The notes below the pieces were generated by a model, which saw nothing but the letters and a program-made list of their open reading frames with translations, was not told the origin of the DNA and made no database searches. Positions 61,207 through 64,000 of a stretch of DNA of 64,000 nt are shown in pieces. Each line of letters starts with the position of its first letter. Position 1 is the first letter of the stretch. Position numbers and translations under genes: made by a program. This DNA is from Lewinellaceae bacterium (GTDB lineage: Bacteria > Bacteroidota > Bacteroidia > Chitinophagales > Saprospiraceae), in the NCBI GenBank assembly GCA_020636005.1, contig JACJYR010000001.1, positions 2,484,501 to 2,548,500 on the forward strand. Direction: 5' to 3'.

Positions 61207-62356
61207 CAGCGCCTTCTTCCTGCCCGCCTGCACCCTTTTTGCTTTTCCGAACCCCAATCGCCTCCATCCGCTCCGTCAAATGCCGCACGATGTTGAACTC
61301 GCTCAGGAAGGCCCCGGCCACCGCCCGCAGCACGGTATAGGCCGGTATCGCCAGTATCATCCCCGTCACCCCGTTGATTTTGGCGCCCATCAGGATGACG
61401 ATGAAAATCTCCAGCGGGTGGGCCAGTACGCTGCTGGAAAAGATGAGCGGCTGCTGCACGTAGTTGTCGTATGTCTGGGCGGCGCCGAACACAATGGCCA
61501 CCTTGATTATTTTGGGCAATATGACGGAATAGAAGTCAAATTCAAGATTGGACGAAATGGTGAGGATGATGCCAAACAGTGCCCCAATAATGGGGCCGAC
61601 GTACGGGATCACGTTCAACAGGCCTGCAAAAAAGCCTATCAATATGGCATTTTTTATCCCCAGGATAGAAAGGAAAATAGTGACAAAAAGCGTGAAGCCG
61701 ATCATCTGCAGCAGCAGGCCCCGGAAGTAGCGGCTCAGCATCACGGCAATGTCGGAAATGGCCTTGCGCACCTGATCCTCGTATTGCTCCGGCATCAGGG
61801 CAGCGATGAAGTTGACGAACAGGCCCTGTTCTTTCAGGAAAAAGAAAGTGATAAAAACGATGGAGGCGACGCTCACCAGGATGTTGCCGGCCGTCGAGAG
61901 CAGGTTGCCAAAGTAGTTGCCGATGAAGGCCGGCTCGAACCAGTCCGAAAGGGTCGCCTTGAGCTGTGCCTCCAGGGTATCCTTGGATTCGATGACGCCG
62001 AAGGCCGTCAGCTTATCTTCAAACCTTTGGAACGGCTGCTCGAGCGCCTGTGCGATGGCGGCGTAGTTGACCCCGGCCAGGTTGTTGATCTGCTCCAAAA
62101 TGGGCGGCACGAACAACCACATCAACAGCCAGACAAACAGGAAATAGGTAATAAGGGTAAGCACCGCTGCCGTATTGGGCCCTAATTTGAACCTCCAGAT
62201 TTTCAGCTTCTGAAAAAAGCGCATCAGCGGCTGCCCTATCATGGACAGCACCCAGGCCACGCAAACATACCCCACGATGTCCGTGAAAAAATAAAGCAGC
62301 GAGGCAATCATCAGCAGGCTCGCCAGCAACGCTATCGTTCGGTTGGAGATTTTCAT
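61199..62356 (-). CDS. AI-2E family transporter (PerM-like)
   Basis: 385 residues with about eight transmembrane helices and the family motifs GFFAGLLNVIPYVGPIIGAL and VQQPLIFSSSVLAHPLEI. Members have been linked to quorum-signal, auxin or ion export; the substrate here is not known. The frame is open to 62770, but the upstream part is antisense to the acyl-CoA ligase and lacks family sequence; the ATG at 62356 is the first at the conserved N-terminal helix. Confidence 0.9.
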   Translation of the reverse strand: MKISNRTIALLASLLMIASLLYFFTDIVGYVCVAWVLSMIGQPLMRFFQKLKIWRFKLGPNTAAVLTLITYFLFVWLLMWLFVPPILEQINNLAGVNYAAIAQALEQPFQRFEDKLTAFGVIESKDTLEAQLKATLSDWFEPAFIGNYFGNLLSTAGNILVSVASIVFITFFFLKEQGLFVNFIAALMPEQYEDQVRKAISDIAVMLSRYFRGLLLQMIGFTLFVTIFLSILGIKNAILIGFFAGLLNVIPYVGPIIGALFGIILTISSNLEFDFYSVILPKIIKVAIVFGAAQTYDNYVQQPLIFSSSVLAHPLEIFIVILMGAKINGVTGMILAIPAYTVLRAVAGAFLSEFNIVRHLTERMEAIGVRKSKKGAGGQEEGAAN

Positions 62357-62501
62357 GCAGGTGGGTTGGCGGGTTGGAGGGTACGCAGGTTGAACGAGTC
62401 CGGTGGTAAAAAACACCTGATCTTTTGATGCCCTTTTTTCATGGTTTTCATTTTTGGGTAAAAATAGGGAACTTGGCCTTTGTAGTTGATCATCAGCAAA
62501 A

Positions 62502-64000
62502 TGAACTTCCAGCGACTTTTCGACATCCTCCCTTACCAACTGGCCAAATACCCGCAGAAAGTGGCCCTGGCTGGCCGTCAACATGGCACCTGGAAAACCT
62601 ATTCTACAGAAGAATGCCTGCATACCCTCCGGCAACTCAGCACAGGCCTTTTGCGCCTGGGCGTGAATAAAGACGACAAAGCATCGATACTCGCCCACTG
62701 CGGCAGCCCCCTGTGGAACCTCTTCGATATGGCGTTGCAACAAATCGGGGCCGTCGTCGTGCCCATCCACGCCACGACCCTCGAAAAAGACCTCGCTTAC
62801 ATTTTCCAGGATGCCGGGGTGAAACTTTGCCTCGTTTCCAACCAGGAGATGTTGGCCAAGGTGAAAGCTCTGAACAACAGCAGTTTAAGCGTTTTTTCCT
62901 TTGAAAAAATACCCGGCGGACGGCATTGGGAAGAGTTGCTCGCAACGCCCACCCCAACGGAACTGGAGCTCCTCGAAGCCCTGAAAAAAAGCATCGCCCG
63001 TACCGACCTCGCCACTATCATCTACACCTCCGGCACCACCGGCCAGCCCAAGGGCGTCATGCTCACCCACCGCAACATCGTCTCCAACATCAAGGCTATC
63101 CTCACCCTTGTGCCGGTCAACTACCACAAAAATGCCCTCAGTTTTTTGCCGCTCAGCCACATCCTGGAGCGCATGGTCACCTATCTCTATATGGCCGCAG
63201 GTACCTCCGTTTGGTACGGTGAAAGCATTGACACCATTTACAAGGATATGCAGGAGGTGAGGCCACATTTCTTCACCGCCGTGCCCCGCATACTGGAGCG
63301 CATGCACGACCGGGCGCTGGAAACCAGGAAAAGCAGGGGCGCACTGGGGAGAAGGTTGTTCGACGCTGCTATCGCCTGGGGCAAGGATTACGATCCCCTG
63401 GAAAAACTTTCTCCTCTTTACTGGATACGTCACCAGTTGTTCGATTGGCTGGTATATCGCCAATGGCGGAAAGTGCTCGGTGGCAACGTGGAAGGGGTGG
63501 TCGTTGGTGCTGCGGCCTTGCAGCCCCGCTTGGCCAAGCTTTTTTGCGCAGCGGGCATCCCCGTTCGGGAAGGATACGGCCTCACAGAGTCATCCCCCGT
63601 CGTTGCATTCAACCACTTCGAGCCGGGGCTGTACCGCTTTGGCACCGTCGGCATCCCCGTCCCGGGCGTGGAGGTAAAAATTGAGGTGGAAAATGGCTCG
63701 GAGGAAGGCGAAATCCTTGTGAAAGGCCCGAACGTAACCAACGGGTATTACAACCAACCCGGGGAAACGGCAGCCGTGCTGACCCCCGACGGCTGGCTGC
63801 ACACAGGCGACGTTGGCAAGTTTGTCCACCGCCGTTTCCTTCAAATCACCGACCGGAAGAGGGATATATTCAAAACCAGCAGCGGCAAGTTCGTCGCCCC
63901 GCAGCGGGTGGAAAACGCCCTGATAGCATCGCCTTACATCCAACAGGCGATGGCCGTGGGCTACAACCAGCCTTTTGTCGCTGCGCTTATCGTACCGGAA
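62502..64000 (+). CDS. Long-chain acyl-CoA synthetase, 3' end outside window
   Basis: Open frame from the ATG at 62502 to the window edge (about 499 codons), so only the C-terminus is missing. AMP-binding motif IIYTSGTTGQPKGVMLTHRN, then GYGLTESSPVVAFN, WLHTGDVG and ITDRKRDIFKTSSGKFVAPQ. The TSSGKFVAP wording fits the long-chain fatty acyl class. Activates fatty acids to acyl-CoA for degradation or lipid synthesis. Divergent from the AI-2E gene with 145 bases between starts. Confidence 0.93.

Overview
The window looks like chromosome of a Bacteroidota member, most likely of the Saprospiria/Lewinella type. The evidence is a gldK-gldL-gldM-gldN type IX secretion/gliding cluster with a PorP/SprF protein, two proteins with type IX C-terminal sorting domains, starts that lack Shine-Dalgarno sequences, and promoter-like TAnnTTTG elements. 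Genus cannot be fixed from the sequence alone. There are no rRNA, tRNA or CRISPR loci that I can see.

Layout. 1-8.6 kb: 3' part of a DUF58 gene, then hpd (tyrosine catabolism), fabI (fatty acid synthesis), a large unknown secreted repeat protein, a YyaL/SSP411 thioredoxin-domain protein and a PorP/SprF outer-membrane protein. 8.9-13.6 kb: gldK, then gldLMN, split by a strong hairpin terminator after gldK. 13.7-18 kb: an ABC exporter, a hexapeptide (gamma carbonic anhydrase-like) protein, dodecin, msrB, msrA and a DUF2007 protein. 18.1-20.8 kb: a BlaI-type repressor with three evenly spaced dyad operators, followed by an M56 (BlaR1-like) membrane peptidase. 20.8-21.5 kb: a gene-free block of nested palindromes. 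21.5-30.2 kb: a SPOR-domain protein, a secreted M43 metalloprotease, a NatA/NatB-type ABC pair and parE. 30.3-33.3 kb: an accessory patch, partly richer in A+T, with a Fic protein, a small membrane protein, a DUF4365-like nuclease candidate and an unknown partner. 33.4-38.0 kb: a nitrilase and a SWIM-SNF2 helicase with altered motifs. 38.7-42.3 kb: an NtrC-type regulator and an NtrY-like kinase with a PIN toxin-antitoxin pair lodged between them. 42.3-51.7 kb: Uma2, hemW, and four large secreted proteins including a recent tandem duplication. 52.4-64 kb: a membrane pyrophosphatase with a structured leader, alkaline phosphatase, dprA, an SH3b protein, DUF819, guanine deaminase, an unknown membrane protein, an AI-2E transporter and a truncated acyl-CoA ligase.

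Most genes are ordinary housekeeping. The best leads are non-coding or organisational: the composite palindrome block and its dispersed repeat family (20.9, 38.3, 60.6 kb), a perfect 34-bp hairpin at 55.0 kb, the triple BlaI operator, the toxin-antitoxin pair inside a two-component operon, the DUF4365 pair, and the gene-conversion-like duplication of secreted paralogues. I found no complete system that I can call new with confidence. All functions are read from motifs by eye; no database search was run.
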